Assembly: GCF_023277115.1 (NCBI RefSeq)
Contig: NZ_JALQCS010000001.1
Span: 2,040,001-2,104,000, forward strand
Direction of reading: 5' to 3'
DNA length: 64,000 nt
Source: Acidithiobacillus acidisediminis
Lineage (GTDB): Bacteria > Pseudomonadota > Gammaproteobacteria > Acidithiobacillales > Acidithiobacillaceae
Below are positions 1 through 8,406 of this stretch, piece after piece. Below the pieces are notes generated by a model. It ran no database searches, was not told where the DNA came from, and was given only the letters and a program-made list of their open reading frames with translations. Every line of letters starts with the position of its first letter. Within the stretch, counting starts at the first letter, position 1. Both the position numbers and the translations under genes were made by a program.

Positions 1-1374
1 ATGCGCGTGCTACCACCCGATTTTCTCGGCTACAACCTGGACCTCGGCGCCAGACTCCAGGATTGGCATGCAGCGCCTTTTCTCGCCGCCGTGCGCGCGC
101 TGCAACCCGGCACGCTGCGCTATCCGGGCGGCACGCTGAGCAACTACTGGAATTGGCGCAGCGGCAATTTCGATGCTGCCGGCCGGCAGCGGTATCGCGG
201 CTGGCGGCGCCTTCATCCGCAACTGCACTTCGGCCTGGGTGACCTGCAATCCGGCCTGCAGGCCAGCGGCGCGCAGGCAGTGTTCGATCTGAATCTGCTC
301 AGCGGCACACTGGCCAACGCTGAAGCCGAACTGCACGCGGCACAGGCACAGGGCATCGCCGTGCGCTACGTCGAACTAGGCAACGAGTTCTACCTGTCCA
401 CGCCCAATAATGTGCGGGCCTTCCCAGATGCGCAGAACTATGCGGCCAAGGCGACGCGCTGGGCGCAGGCCTTGCACGCGGCATTTCCACTGGCACGGAT
501 CCCGGCCATTGGCGCTTATATGTTCGACCCCGCGTGGGCGCAGCGCCACCAGCCGCGTATCGCCGACTGGAACCACCGCGTGATGGCCGCACTGCACGGC
601 GTGGACGCGATGACCATGCACATCTATGTGCCCACTGGCATTTACCTGCGTCGGCATCACCTGCGCTTCGATGCCGCCAGTGTTCCCGCCCTGCTGGGCT
701 ACACCTTGCAGCAAATGCACCAGGCGACGACGCAGATGCGCGCCTTCGGCACCTTGCCGGTGTGGGTGACCGAATACAACCAGACTGACTGGCACAAAGT
801 GCCCGCACCCTGGGGTATGCGCGAGCTACCTGGTCCGGTGGATGGCACCTGGACACAAGCGTTGATCGTCGCTGCGCAGACACTGGCGCTGGCGCAGGAT
901 CCACAGATGCGCCTTGCCGATGTGCACGCATTGGTCTCGCAGGGCGCGTTCGGCGCCCTGTTCGCCAACGCCCAGGCGTTCGGGCCACAACAGCCGGCGG
1001 TGCGACCGCTGGCACGCTCGGCCAGCGGCGTGATGCTGCAGGCCGTCGCGCACGTGCTGCATGGCGCGACACGTCTGGCGCCTTTGTACTTTGCGGGCGC
1101 GCCGACGCTGCCCGGCGGCGCATCCAGCCTGATGGGTGTGGAAGTCTGGCGTGGCGACGGCCCGCCCGCATTGCTGGTCTTGAATCTCGGCGTGCAGGCG
1201 CAGTCGCTGCAGTTGCCCTCGCTGCCGGCCGGCGCGACGTGGCAAACCCTCAGCGCCGTGCCGACCGATCGTCTGCTCGATGCCGCGCGGCAGATCACGC
1301 GGCAGGGGGGCGCGCTGCAGGGCACCCTGAGCCTGCCCGGCTACGCGCTGTTGTCCGTAGGGGTACACCGATGA
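1..1374 (+). CDS. Clan GH-A type glycoside hydrolase (5' end at window edge)
   Basis: The 457 codons are open from the first base. The ATG at position 1 may be internal, because no upstream sequence or signal peptide is visible. Near residues 38-50 there is an arginine followed by PGG and aromatic residues (RYPGGTLSNYW), as in arabinofuranosidase/glucuronidase-like TIM-barrel enzymes. ELGNEF (about residue 126) carries the usual clan GH-A acid/base Glu and VTEYN (about 257) the likely nucleophile Glu. A beta-rich C-terminal region follows (about 320-457). It probably cleaves a glycosidic bond in a cell-surface or environmental polysaccharide; substrate and GH family number cannot be assigned by eye. 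A second, broken, glycosidase-like gene follows directly. Confidence 0.6.
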   Translation: MRVLPPDFLGYNLDLGARLQDWHAAPFLAAVRALQPGTLRYPGGTLSNYWNWRSGNFDAAGRQRYRGWRRLHPQLHFGLGDLQSGLQASGAQAVFDLNLLSGTLANAEAELHAAQAQGIAVRYVELGNEFYLSTPNNVRAFPDAQNYAAKATRWAQALHAAFPLARIPAIGAYMFDPAWAQRHQPRIADWNHRVMAALHGVDAMTMHIYVPTGIYLRRHHLRFDAASVPALLGYTLQQMHQATTQMRAFGTLPVWVTEYNQTDWHKVPAPWGMRELPGPVDGTWTQALIVAAQTLALAQDPQMRLADVHALVSQGAFGALFANAQAFGPQQPAVRPLARSASGVMLQAVAHVLHGATRLAPLYFAGAPTLPGGASSLMGVEVWRGDGPPALLVLNLGVQAQSLQLPSLPAGATWQTLSAVPTDRLLDAARQITRQGGALQGTLSLPGYALLSVGVHR

Positions 1375-1464
1375 TCATTCACTACTTTTAGTATTGGCAC
1401 CTTGTTTGGTGGCTCCCGTCGGGCTGGCATCGATGCTGCTGGCATCGCTGAACCGGAGGATGAT

Positions 1465-1797
1465 ATGTAGAAGTCACCATCAGGGAATCGACTGGCTCGC
1501 CTGTTTATAACCATCGGCTTATTCTTCTCTATTGCCTCCGCCTCAATGATTAGTGCTGAGGGTGATGTTGACCAGACACGCGCAAGGGAACGCCAAAGAA
1601 TCGCTTACTTGAGGCCAATGCGCACCTGGGGTGTATACCGCTGTCGTGATCCAGGCAACATGGGAGCAACTTGAGCCGAAGCCCGAGATGTTTGATGACA
1701 GCGTCATCAACAAGGCACTGAGGAATATCGCTTCGTACAACGCTCGGTATCCAGCGACCCCGATCGTTGGCAAACTGCGGATATTTCCTGGCATCCA
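1465..1797 (+). pseudogene. Frameshifted, 3'-truncated exported glycosidase-like gene
   Basis: The ATG at 1465 is followed at once by a TAG. The same frame then encodes a signal-peptide-like stretch (basic RLAR, then a hydrophobic LFITIGLFFSIASASM core). After a change of frame near 1625, the sequence from about 1631 encodes VVIQATWEQLEPKP and then KALRNIASYNARYPATP, which looks like the early TIM-barrel strands of a GH-A type enzyme. The reading is lost near 1797, where an antisense cupin gene fragment begins. Stop codon, frameshift and missing 3' end together mark it as dead. The family assignment is tentative. Confidence 0.4.
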
Positions 1798-2124
1798 AAT
1801 GTGGCTCATGGCGGTCGTGTCGGTAGCGCCGTGCCAGTGCTCTTGGCCACAGTTGCAGAAAACCACATCGCCGGCACGGATTTCCTTTATGCAACCGCCG
1901 TAATACTGGGTCCAGCCACAACCCGAGGTAACGACGAGGTGCTGGCGAAGGGGATGGCTGTGCCGTGCGCTCCTTGCGCCGGGCTCGAAAGTTACCGCAG
2001 CGGCCAAGACTCGGCTTGGCTCTTGCGGATCAAACAGCGGGTCGATGCGGACTACGCCAGTGAAGTATTGCTCTGGACCGGTGACTGACGGTCGCGAACC
2101 GACTCGATAGATATTCATTTTCAT
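1543..2124 (-). pseudogene. Cupin-domain protein, C-terminus lost at a junction
   Basis: Starting at ATG 2124 (MKMNIYRVGSRPS) the protein follows the small single-domain cupins: a TGVVRIDPLF stretch, VTFEPGARSARHSHP with the metal-binding His pair, GDVVFCNCGQEHWHGA with the second motif, then TTAMSHI. Homology stops there, near base 1800. The ORF runs on to 1543 with sequence that is the antisense of the broken glycosidase gene. A normal member has about 15-20 more related residues, so this copy is a chimera and probably non-functional. It directly follows a degenerate attC-like sequence, suggesting it once was a cassette gene. Confidence 0.5.
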
Positions 2125-2126
2125 TG

Positions 2127-2192
2127 AGCTGAGGGGCCAAGCGCCTTGCTGGTGGCAGTCCACTCGAGCGAAGGATTGGGCCGCTCTCAGCA
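2127..2192 (-). other. Degenerate attC-like site after the VOC gene
   Basis: Read on the minus strand, the stretch has GGCCCAAT, then TTCGCTCGAGTGGAC, a spacer, and GGCCCCTCAGCTCAA. This is the order and partial complementarity of an integron attC (R'', L'', L'). The expected terminal core (GTTRRRY) is missing and the cupin start follows instead. It is weaker than the site at 2653-2718. Confidence 0.35.
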
Positions 2193-2226
2193 AAGAAACA
2201 AGGCGGGCGTGACGAGGACTTCGGAC

Positions 2227-2625
2227 TCAAGCCTCGACATTGGGCCACTGCGCCTGTTGAAGGACGATGCGATAGCCATCTAGGTCTTCGAACGTGCGGC
2301 CTCGAACTTCCCAGTAGGGATTGAACGATGACACCTGTTTGAAGCCCGCGGCCAGAATGCGGCTGTGTGCCTCACTCCGCTCGGCAGGCTCTGGAAGGTA
2401 GAACACAAGAAGATCTTCGGGTGTTGGTGCCGGCACTACAGGGTGAGTGCGACAGCAAGTGAACTCGAAGTGATGGCTTAAACATTCATGCCCGAGCATG
2501 ACACCGTCAAATCCTTCGTGGTTTTCGAAGGTGCCGAGAATACGAAGGCCGAGACCGTCGCGGTACATGGCGGTGGAGTTCGCCAGATCAGTGACTGGCC
2601 TGGCAATCCGGAGGTGAGCAGACAT
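2227..2625 (-). CDS. VOC (glyoxalase/bleomycin-resistance fold) family protein
   Basis: 132 residues form a single vicinal-oxygen-chelate domain: ARPVTDLANSTAMYRDGLGL at the N-terminus, HHFEF in the middle and a C-terminal WEVRGRTFEDLDGYRIVLQQ, the usual final strand with a metal-ligand Glu/Asp. The family includes glyoxalases, dioxygenases and antibiotic-binding proteins, and the exact substrate is not predictable. It sits between two attC-like sites in the cassette orientation, with its ATG 28 bases after the attC core at 2653-2659. VOC genes are common integron cargo. Confidence 0.75.
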   Translation of the reverse strand: MSAHLRIARPVTDLANSTAMYRDGLGLRILGTFENHEGFDGVMLGHECLSHHFEFTCCRTHPVVPAPTPEDLLVFYLPEPAERSEAHSRILAAGFKQVSSFNPYWEVRGRTFEDLDGYRIVLQQAQWPNVEA

Positions 2626-2652
2626 GGTCTTGCGCAGTGAGCCCTTTGAGCG

Positions 2653-2718
2653 GTCTAACGTAAAGCTCAGCCGCGGAGGCGCGTTAGCGCCAACGTCGGC
2701 TGGAGCGCCTCGTCAGGC
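2653..2718 (-). other. Integron attC recombination site
   Basis: On the minus strand the site starts 3 bases after the stop of the MltR-like gene with GCCTGAC (R''), continues with GCTCCAGCCGAC (L''), a variable loop, GCGGCTGAGC (L') and ends with ACGTTAGAC, whose GTTAGAC fits the core GTTRRRY. GCTCCAGCCG and CGGCTGAGC pair with one unpaired base, the extrahelical base needed for strand choice. R'' differs from RYYYAAC at one base. The position directly downstream of a gene, in the same direction, is exactly that of a cassette. No intI is visible in the window. Confidence 0.7.
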
Positions 2719-2720
2719 TC

Positions 2721-3308
2721 TTAGGATGTCCATGGTGGGACGCCGGTGCGCTTGTACTCTTCATGTTCGGCATCTGCTTCTTCCTTTGTATTGTGAAGCT
2801 TTCCGAACCGAACTATTCGAGTCGGTATCCTCTTTTCGCGCTCGACCAGCCCTGGAATAAAACTTAGCTCCAAAAGCAACGCGGAAACATAAGCCTCGAA
2901 TCGCTCCCTTGTATTGCGGGGCTCTGGCAAGCTATTCAAGATCGAATGCCTTGATAACGATGCAACAAGATTCTGGACATTTTCTGTCTCAAAGGAGACA
3001 GGTGTCCACTGATGCGCGAACTCGTTTCGGATACGCCTCGAGATATTGATCCCGTTGAGCAACTCTTTGTCTAACAACCCAAGTACGTAAGCAAGCTTGA
3101 TTTTGCTGCCAAATGTACCGATGGGCGCCGCAAACCCCTTGGTCAGTTCTTTTGATTCCGGCACATCTGCAAGGAAACTGAGTAAGATTTCATCAAGTAT
3201 CTCCTCCGCAAATGCTGCGGCGGCCAATGCTGCACCTCGATCACCCTCCTTTCGAAGCGCGTCGAGAAACTGGTTCAATTGCTCGTTTGGTGTGCCGGCA
3301 ATTCGCAT
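2721..3308 (-). CDS. MltR-like protein (mannitol operon repressor family)
   Basis: 195 residues, mostly helical, with ALAAAAFAEEILDEIL, LGLLDKELLNGINISRRIRNEFAH (the family's RxxRNxFAH-like core) and a charged C-terminus. Proteins of this MltR/DUF4145-like group are often found in integron cassettes and may act as helical regulators or HEPN-like proteins; a role in mannitol control is not implied. The stop lies 3 bases from an attC. The ATG at 3308 is preceded by the core-like ATTAGGCC at about 3320-3327, perhaps the remnant of the preceding cassette's site. Confidence 0.6.
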   Translation of the reverse strand: MRIAGTPNEQLNQFLDALRKEGDRGAALAAAAFAEEILDEILLSFLADVPESKELTKGFAAPIGTFGSKIKLAYVLGLLDKELLNGINISRRIRNEFAHQWTPVSFETENVQNLVASLSRHSILNSLPEPRNTRERFEAYVSALLLELSFIPGLVEREKRIPTRIVRFGKLHNTKEEADAEHEEYKRTGVPPWTS

Positions 3309-4531
3309 GGCTGCTTGTTTGGCCTAATGTATATTCAACTGCACAGGATTTGCAGCATAACATCCACCTTTGCCATATAACATTCCCCACCTCGTGTGCC
3401 TGTGTCAGTGTATCACGTTGATGATAGAGCGATTTTTTGTGCTTGTGAACCTAACGTTCATCCGCAAACCTATCCTCCCAGAAAGCCTCACCGTCACCCT
3501 CCCCCAAACCACCGTTTGACGGACACGAACACAGAGGGCCGCAAAGTCAATGAACCCGGGGGTGCATAGAGGTTTCCGGACAATGTGCCCAAATGATGAG
3601 TTTCCGGACAAAAAACACCCCCGCTGGTAGCCGCGCCAAGGGTACACATATTGTGGGTACCTTCGCATCGGTGGCCGTGGAGATCGCTCTCGAAACCCCA
3701 ATATTTCGGGGGACCGTTAGGGATGCACATCTGTGTAGGCCTCCGCCTTGCCCTGATAGCAAACGACTTCATGCCTCGGCTCGTGGTAGACCACCATCCA
3801 GTGCATCAGATGCGCCTAGTTCTCAGTCCTGGCCCGCATCCCTTCAGTTTCGGCGAGCGCGAGCGTCCGCGCGTGCCTGGGCGAGGGCTCCCGCCATCAT
3901 GGGCCAGAACTCAGCAGCGCCAAATTAGGCGGCGGACGGGGAGCGCAGGAGCCAGACGCGACACGGCATTGTTTTTATTTATGACGGTTGTCTTTTCGCT
4001 CCGGTCGATCGCCAAGAGATAGTCTGGATCCAGCCAAAACGATCCAGGTCAGTTGCAAACCACTCACGGCCTGCGCAGCAGTTGACGAAAACGGGGCAGT
4101 CCCGACCTTTCCGGGAAACGATACGCCCAGTGTTTTCGCTCCCTTCTCATTCTGATGTTGAGTATGCGCAAACCGTGGGCATGCGGTTTGTATTCGTTGG
4201 TTGGATGATAGAACCAGCGTTGCCTTGCAATCTGTAATCGCAAGCGTTTGAGGATGTTTTCTTTATGTATTTTCAGTCGTCTCACGAATTGAAATTGCCT
4301 CCGACGGTCGAAACTGGCTGTGGATCCTGTGCATCCACCCATGCCAGCTTATATCAGACTGGAGGCGGCGCGTGGGATTATTCGAGGTGCCCCTAGATAG
4401 CGAGCGAACCTGCCGGCCTCGAGTATCGCCGCCGCCTGCCCGTTCCAGCAACGCAAATGATGAACCCATGGCCATGACTGTCCCGCCTGAACACAACGCT
4501 TGCGTCAGCGCCATTTGCCCCCCTTTTCTTT
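3309..4531. other. Region without an intact gene; mobile-element debris
   Basis: Only broken reading frames occur here. GTTTCCGGACAA is present twice as a direct repeat (3572-3583 and 3600-3611, 28 bases apart), a layout like the multiple terminal repeats of IS21-type elements. On the minus strand near 3730-3815 a fragment reading MHWMVVYHEPRHEVVCYQG looks coding but stops at both ends. Another basic, unrecognised minus-strand frame lies at 4064-4342. I read this as the scar of one or more lost insertions. Confidence 0.4.
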
Positions 4532-4551
4532 TTTTATATATTTATACAGTA
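4532..4551. promoter_or_regulatory. Imperfect LexA (SOS) box upstream of umuD
   Basis: TTTTATATATTTATACAGTA resembles the enterobacterial LexA operator TACTGTATATATATACAGTA: the right half ATACAGTA is perfect and the left half matches at about 5 of 8 positions. It lies 17 bases before the umuD ATG, where an SOS operator is expected. LexA boxes differ between taxa, so this is a suggestion only. Confidence 0.4.
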
Positions 4552-4568
4552 CATGCGGGAGACCTTTG

Positions 4569-5000
4569 ATGCGATGCAACGAAACCAGAACTACTACCAC
4601 CCAGGGTACCAGCGTGATCCTGCCCGTTTTCCTTTGGCGGATCCCGGCAGGATTTCCGTCACCAGCGGAGGATTACACAGCAGGCCCCATCAATCTTAAT
4701 GAACATCTGATCCATCACCCAAATGCCACCTTTCTGCTCCGGGTATCGGGGCACTCCATGCAGGGGGCAGGAATCTTTGATGGGGATGAGATTCTGGTTG
4801 ACCGAGCCATTCCTCCCTCCGACGGCCGCATTGTGGTCGCCTATGCGAATAGCAAGCTGACCGTGAAACGCCTACGTCTGCGCAAAGACCGCCCACCTGT
4901 GTTGTTACCCGAAAACCCAGAGTTTCCAGCGATGGAATTGCGGGAGGGAGAGGAGTGCCAGATCTGGGGCGTGGTGACGCGGGTGCTGCATCAGGTATAG
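4569..5000 (+). CDS. umuD: UmuD, self-cleaving subunit of DNA polymerase V
   Basis: 143 residues of S24 peptidase type. The start ATG at 4569 follows GCGGGAGA. AGFPSPAEDYTAGPINLNEH contains the family's pre-cleavage segment, with Ala-Gly as probable cleavage site. RVSGHSMQGAGIFDGDEIL holds the catalytic Ser and the Kd-type downstream strand; NSKLTVKRLRLR holds the catalytic Lys. RecA-stimulated self-cleavage would give UmuD', which joins UmuC in error-prone translesion synthesis. Here umuC is broken (5611-5781), so the polymerase cannot form from this locus. A membrane-protein gene lies between the two. Confidence 0.85.
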   Translation: MRCNETRTTTTQGTSVILPVFLWRIPAGFPSPAEDYTAGPINLNEHLIHHPNATFLLRVSGHSMQGAGIFDGDEILVDRAIPPSDGRIVVAYANSKLTVKRLRLRKDRPPVLLPENPEFPAMELREGEECQIWGVVTRVLHQV

Positions 5001-5056
5001 CTTTGTCCAGAGTACTGCCAGGCCCAATCTGGGCTCCAATCATTTTTCAGGGGTGG

Positions 5057-5614
5057 ATGGTGAAATTACCACGCATTTTCCGCAGCCAGATCGAGAATAC
5101 CGAAAACAAGTTGGGGCATTGGGATTCCTACGTTCGGAGCTTGTATGTGACCGGCCTGGTGTTGGCGGGCTATTTTGCAGGATACGAGATCAACCAACTG
5201 GTCCCCGTCCATGCCACAGTAAACTTAATCGGCGCCCTCTGGGCTGCGGCAACCGTCTTGACCGTATACAAAGACCAGCGCGTGGAAAGCCAAAAAAGCT
5301 TCTTTGCTACCATCACCGCCGCCCTACTCGGATCCCTGATCGCCGTGGCCTATTTGCTCTGGCTTCCCCAGCATGTATGGGGCTTGGCCCCGATCATCGT
5401 GCTCGCCATGTTGCTGAGCCAGGTATTGGGCTTCGCTGACCGGGGCCGACAAATGGTCTCCATGCTGCTCATCATTGTCATCTTCTCTCATATCAGCAAG
5501 AACTCCCCCTGGGTCAATGCGGGTATGCGGGATCTGGAAGTCTTCATTGGCGCGCTGGTCGGCCTGATCGGTGGTTATGTTGGTGAACAATTGCCCGGGC
5601 TGGATGACACATGA
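5057..5614 (+). CDS. FUSC-like integral membrane protein
   Basis: 185 residues from ATG 5057 (RBS-like CAGGGG). After a short charged N-terminus ([26 protein letters not shown]) there are about six closely packed hydrophobic segments, including [28 protein letters not shown] and [31 protein letters not shown] between helices 2 and 3 is typical of the aromatic-acid-exporter/fusaric-acid-resistance (FUSC) half-transporter fold. Its stop overlaps the umuC ATG by four bases, so it was translated with umuC. Why a transporter-like protein sits inside an umuDC operon is unclear. Confidence 0.55.
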   Translation: MVKLPRIFRSQIENTENKLGHWDSYVRSLYVTGLVLAGYFAGYEINQLVPVHATVNLIGALWAAATVLTVYKDQRVESQKSFFATITAALLGSLIAVAYLLWLPQHVWGLAPIIVLAMLLSQVLGFADRGRQMVSMLLIIVIFSHISKNSPWVNAGMRDLEVFIGALVGLIGGYVGEQLPGLDDT

Positions 5615-5781
5615 GACGTATCGCCTTGGTCGATGCCAACAACTTCTATGTGCCCTGTGAACGGATATTCCAGCCAGCACTGGAAGGTCGTCCGGTTGTC
5701 GTGTTGTCGAACAATGACGGCTGTGCGGTAGCGCGCTCTCAGGAGGCCAAAGATCTCGGTGTTCTGATAGGGCAACCATAA
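5611..5781 (+). pseudogene. umuC: Truncated umuC (DNA polymerase V catalytic subunit)
   Basis: [17 protein letters not shown] is the Y-family polymerase N-terminus (catalytic Asp of VDxNxFY), followed by [19 protein letters not shown], a near-universal UmuC motif. The frame ends after LGVLIGQP at TAA 5779-5781, leaving 56 of about 420 residues. The DNA beyond no longer resembles umuC and enters an IS5-type transposase remnant. The polymerase is therefore inactive. Confidence 0.85.
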
Positions 5782-5876
5782 CAGGGCATGGAGGGATTCG
5801 ATCATGCGTGGAGCCAACGTAGAGATGGGGGCGATGTGCAGTTTCTGCTTCCAGAGATCCCGGGGATCGGCAGGGC

Positions 5877-6075
5877 AACGGCTCTGATTTCCGTGGACAG
5901 AAGCGAAACAATGACACCCATGCCTCGGTAATGGACCCCGATTGCCGCCTTTACAAGAAGGCACCGGGGGATGCTGCGCAGCTGATTTATCTGGGGCATG
6001 TGCTCATGGATCACCGGCATGGCTTGATCGCTGGAGAGCAGGTTACCACCGCGGATGGAATAGCAGAGGGGGGTG
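5877..6075 (+). mobile_element. IS5-family transposase remnant
   Basis: A frame without start codon encodes NNDTHASVMDPDCRLYKK, then LIYLGHVLMDHRHGLI and TTADGIAEG. This is the conserved middle of IS5-group DDE transposases (N-THxSTTDPEARL, GHALMENRHGL, ...GTAER). Both ends are missing. The insertion or its imprecise decay plausibly removed the rest of umuC. The stretch from here to 6237 holds no further recognisable gene. Confidence 0.6.
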
Positions 6076-6237
6076 CCAGTACCTTCGGACCGCGTTTTTT
6101 CGAGAAAATTAGGTGCCTCGCAGATTTTATCGTAGAATATGTCCGCAGCCTGTCAGGTAATAATCTGTGCTCAGCACTTCCCTAGAGCCGCCGCATACCT
6201 AGCCATCCGCATAACCGGCGTCCGCGCGGTGGTGAGA

Positions 6238-6786
6238 TTACTGCATCATCTCCCGCATCATGGCTGGCATGCCCTCCTTTACAAAACGAGTGATTTCTCG
6301 CGCATGTGCGTGAATCACATCAACCATCCAGGGGAGACGAGAGGTCTCCGTCACGGCCACGCCATCCTTTAATAGTTCTAGATGTCTGCGGTAGTCCGTG
6401 GGATGGGCAAACATGACAGGCACACTGCGGCTGGCCGGATAGGGGAAAGGATGATCTTCCGCCAAGCGCGCATACATCTGCGAAACATGGGCCTGCAGCA
6501 GCGCTGCTACCTTAGGATTTCCGGAAATACTGACGGCATGAACCCCATCGGGCAAAAAGGTGACCTTGCGGTGCACCTGCGCATGGACCTCGAAAAGCTC
6601 CATGCCGGTGCCCATGGCACCACGATTCTCTGGGGACATCATGGCGCCCATGTCGCCATTACCCATCATGCCACCCCCAGACATCATCCCACCCATCATG
6701 CTGGAAGCTGCGGCGGGATCGGCCCGCACATAACCCATCAGGGCCAAGGCCGAGAAAAAGGATTTCAACCATTGCCTTCGGTCCAT
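6238..6786 (-). CDS. Methionine-rich exported protein of unknown function
   Basis: 182 residues. The N-terminus (MDRRQWLKSFFSALALMGYV) has a basic start and hydrophobic core, suggesting export, though only a partial Tat-like motif (DRRQWLK). A Met/Gly-rich stretch (SSMMGGMMSGGGMMGNGDMGAMM, read in two overlapping parts) follows and could bind Cu(I)/Ag(I). The remainder is an alpha-helical domain with VHAVSISGNPKVAALLQAHV and HLELLKDGVAVTETS, ending in another Met cluster. I do not recognise the family. A periplasmic metal or redox role is a guess based only on composition. Confidence 0.6.
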   Translation of the reverse strand: MDRRQWLKSFFSALALMGYVRADPAAASSMMGGMMSGGGMMGNGDMGAMMSPENRGAMGTGMELFEVHAQVHRKVTFLPDGVHAVSISGNPKVAALLQAHVSQMYARLAEDHPFPYPASRSVPVMFAHPTDYRRHLELLKDGVAVTETSRLPWMVDVIHAHAREITRFVKEGMPAMMREMMQ

Positions 6787-6925
6787 CGACAGACCCTCCG
6801 TTCAGTTACCTGTCTCTTGCCTTGTTCTTGGTACGTCAACCGAAAAGTCAACTTCCACTCGCAACTACACCCCTGCCCCAGCGCATTTGTTTGGCTAGGG
6901 CAAGGGCATCATCATCTACACCTAT

Positions 6926-7132
6926 TCATCTACGCCGCAGTGGGCAAGTCCTCATGCCCAGCAGGGAGTACGCCGGGCACCAGCCGATCAATCCCGTTAG
7001 TAATGGAACCAAACCAATCCACCCCCAGGGCGTATGTGGGCCAACAAATACCAGTGCCAGAAGGATGACGCCAACGATCACACGAATTGCGCGATCCAGA
7101 CCGCCCTCATTTGTCAATGCTGAAATATTCAC
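6926..7132 (-). CDS. DUF2892-type small inner-membrane protein
   Basis: 68 residues with two membrane segments (VIVGVILLALVFVGP and WGWIGLVPLLTGLIGWCPAYSLLG). NEGGLDRAIRVIVG at the start and GWCPAYSLLGMRTC near the end are the typical pattern of the YgaP-like transmembrane domain. Such domains often accompany rhodanese or sulfur/nitrite-related genes. Function unknown. It is co-directional with the neighbouring Crp/Fnr regulator gene. Confidence 0.7.
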   Translation of the reverse strand: MNISALTNEGGLDRAIRVIVGVILLALVFVGPHTPWGWIGLVPLLTGLIGWCPAYSLLGMRTCPLRRR

Positions 7133-7213
7133 GCTATCTCTCCCATGATCCGTTTCGGTTTGTTGAGTCTAGCGCGCATCTACAGGAAATTCGGTGACTT
7201 TGTCACTCGGATG

Positions 7214-7939
7214 TCAATCCTCGCTCTGAATTACGCGCTTAAGTGCCGCTCGGTCCCGAATCACAATCTGGCGCGGATGTTGCTCAATCCACCCTTGATC
7301 GGCGAAGTTCTTTAGCGCTCGACTGATGACTTCCCGCGCCGACCCCAATTCCAGCGCAAGCTTCTGGTGGGTGACACAGAGTTCGGCTTGATAGGGCGCG
7401 AGCTCCAAGAGCCTGCGCGCCAAGCGAACATCCAGCCGAGTGAATACGACAGTCTCGATCAGCATCAGCAGCTCTGCAAGGCGCTCGCCATAACTCCGAA
7501 ATACGAAACGCCGGAACCCTTCAGAGCATCCGACGAGCTGTGAGAATTCCGCCTGACTCAGGGTCACCGCAACTACAGGTCCTTCTGTGATGCCCATGGC
7601 CGGATAGGGACGTTCGCTGAACAGACAGGCCGTGGTGAGGATGCAGGACTCGCCTGGACCAATACGATAGAGCAGTATTTCCCGACCAGAGCGCGAAATC
7701 TGTTGCACTCGGACGCAGCCATCAACCACCAAAAGGTATTGCTGGCATAAACTTCCCGCCGTAAAAAGAATCTGATCCGGAGGAAGGACCAAAGAGCTCG
7801 CCGCGACAGTGAGGTACTGCTGCTCTTCTGCGCTCAGCCGCCGTAGGTCTGGAAAATTCTCTAACCAATCACTAGTGGACACTTTTGCAGAGACCCTCAA
7901 CTGTCGCCCCTTGTGGCTTAACTCTGCGGCTACCACCAC
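7214..7939 (-). CDS. Crp/Fnr family transcriptional regulator
   Basis: 241 residues. A cyclic-nucleotide-binding-like beta-roll (about 35-140; PPDQILFTAGSLCQQYLLVVDGCVRVQ, in two parts) is followed by the dimer helix (EGFRRFVFRSYGERLAELLMLIE region) and a winged helix with recognition segment KLALELGSAREVISRALKNF. There is no N-terminal Cys cluster, so it is not an oxygen-sensing FNR. The ligand is unknown. The first about 25 residues may be extra, with a later start possible. It probably controls the adjacent DUF2892 and Met-rich genes on the same strand, but no operator is evident. Confidence 0.75.
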   Translation of the reverse strand: MVVAAELSHKGRQLRVSAKVSTSDWLENFPDLRRLSAEEQQYLTVAASSLVLPPDQILFTAGSLCQQYLLVVDGCVRVQQISRSGREILLYRIGPGESCILTTACLFSERPYPAMGITEGPVVAVTLSQAEFSQLVGCSEGFRRFVFRSYGERLAELLMLIETVVFTRLDVRLARRLLELAPYQAELCVTHQKLALELGSAREVISRALKNFADQGWIEQHPRQIVIRDRAALKRVIQSED

Positions 7940-7972
7940 ATCACCGTTCTGGTATTTGGAGTGTACCCCTTG

Positions 7973-8281
7973 TCACCAACCACTGCTTTTCTTGAATGCA
8001 GGTTTGGTGTTGGCTCCGGTATTGACGGCTTGGACTGACAAATTGGGTTTTGCCACCCACCAAGTCCCGCCAAACAGACCGTTGCCAAGCGCTTCCCCAG
8101 GTCGAACATCCGGAGTATAGAGGTAAAGTGGGTGACCATTGTAGTCTACCTGCAGGCCGTTGGGGCCTTTCACAGTTTGGAATTTGCCCGGGATACCGCG
8201 CACCTTGGGTGCTATCACTCCCTTGCTTAGGAGCGGTGGCCACAGGCCACCTCCTACCAATCTACGAATTCCACTACCCAT
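7973..8281 (-). pseudogene. N-terminally truncated secreted-repeat (YxYxxD) lipoprotein-like gene
   Basis: The frame encodes LWPPLLSKGVIAPKVRG, then GLQVDYNGHPLYLYTPD and GNGLFGGTWWVAKP. This is the second half of the COG4315 / secreted-repeat family, in which a CxxxWPPL box follows a first Yx(F/W/Y)xxD repeat. Here the signal peptide, first repeat and Cys are missing and replaced by unrelated residues before LWPPLL, so the 5' half has been lost. Relatives are frequent in acidophilic iron/sulfur oxidisers; their function is unknown. Confidence 0.5.
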
Positions 8282-8406
8282 AAGCAAGCGCCAAGACCAG
8301 ATAAGAAAAGACCTTACGATAGCAGCAGGGATTCTGGGCGATGGCAAGAGGGAGCAAACGGTGGCAACAGCACACAAGGACCGATCAGCTCGAAGATCTG
8401 TTTCCA

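Noticed and set aside
7133-7213. A Crp/Fnr operator near the regulator and DUF2892 gene
   Set aside because: No TTGAT-N4-ATCAA or TGTGA-N6-TCACA type palindrome could be found.
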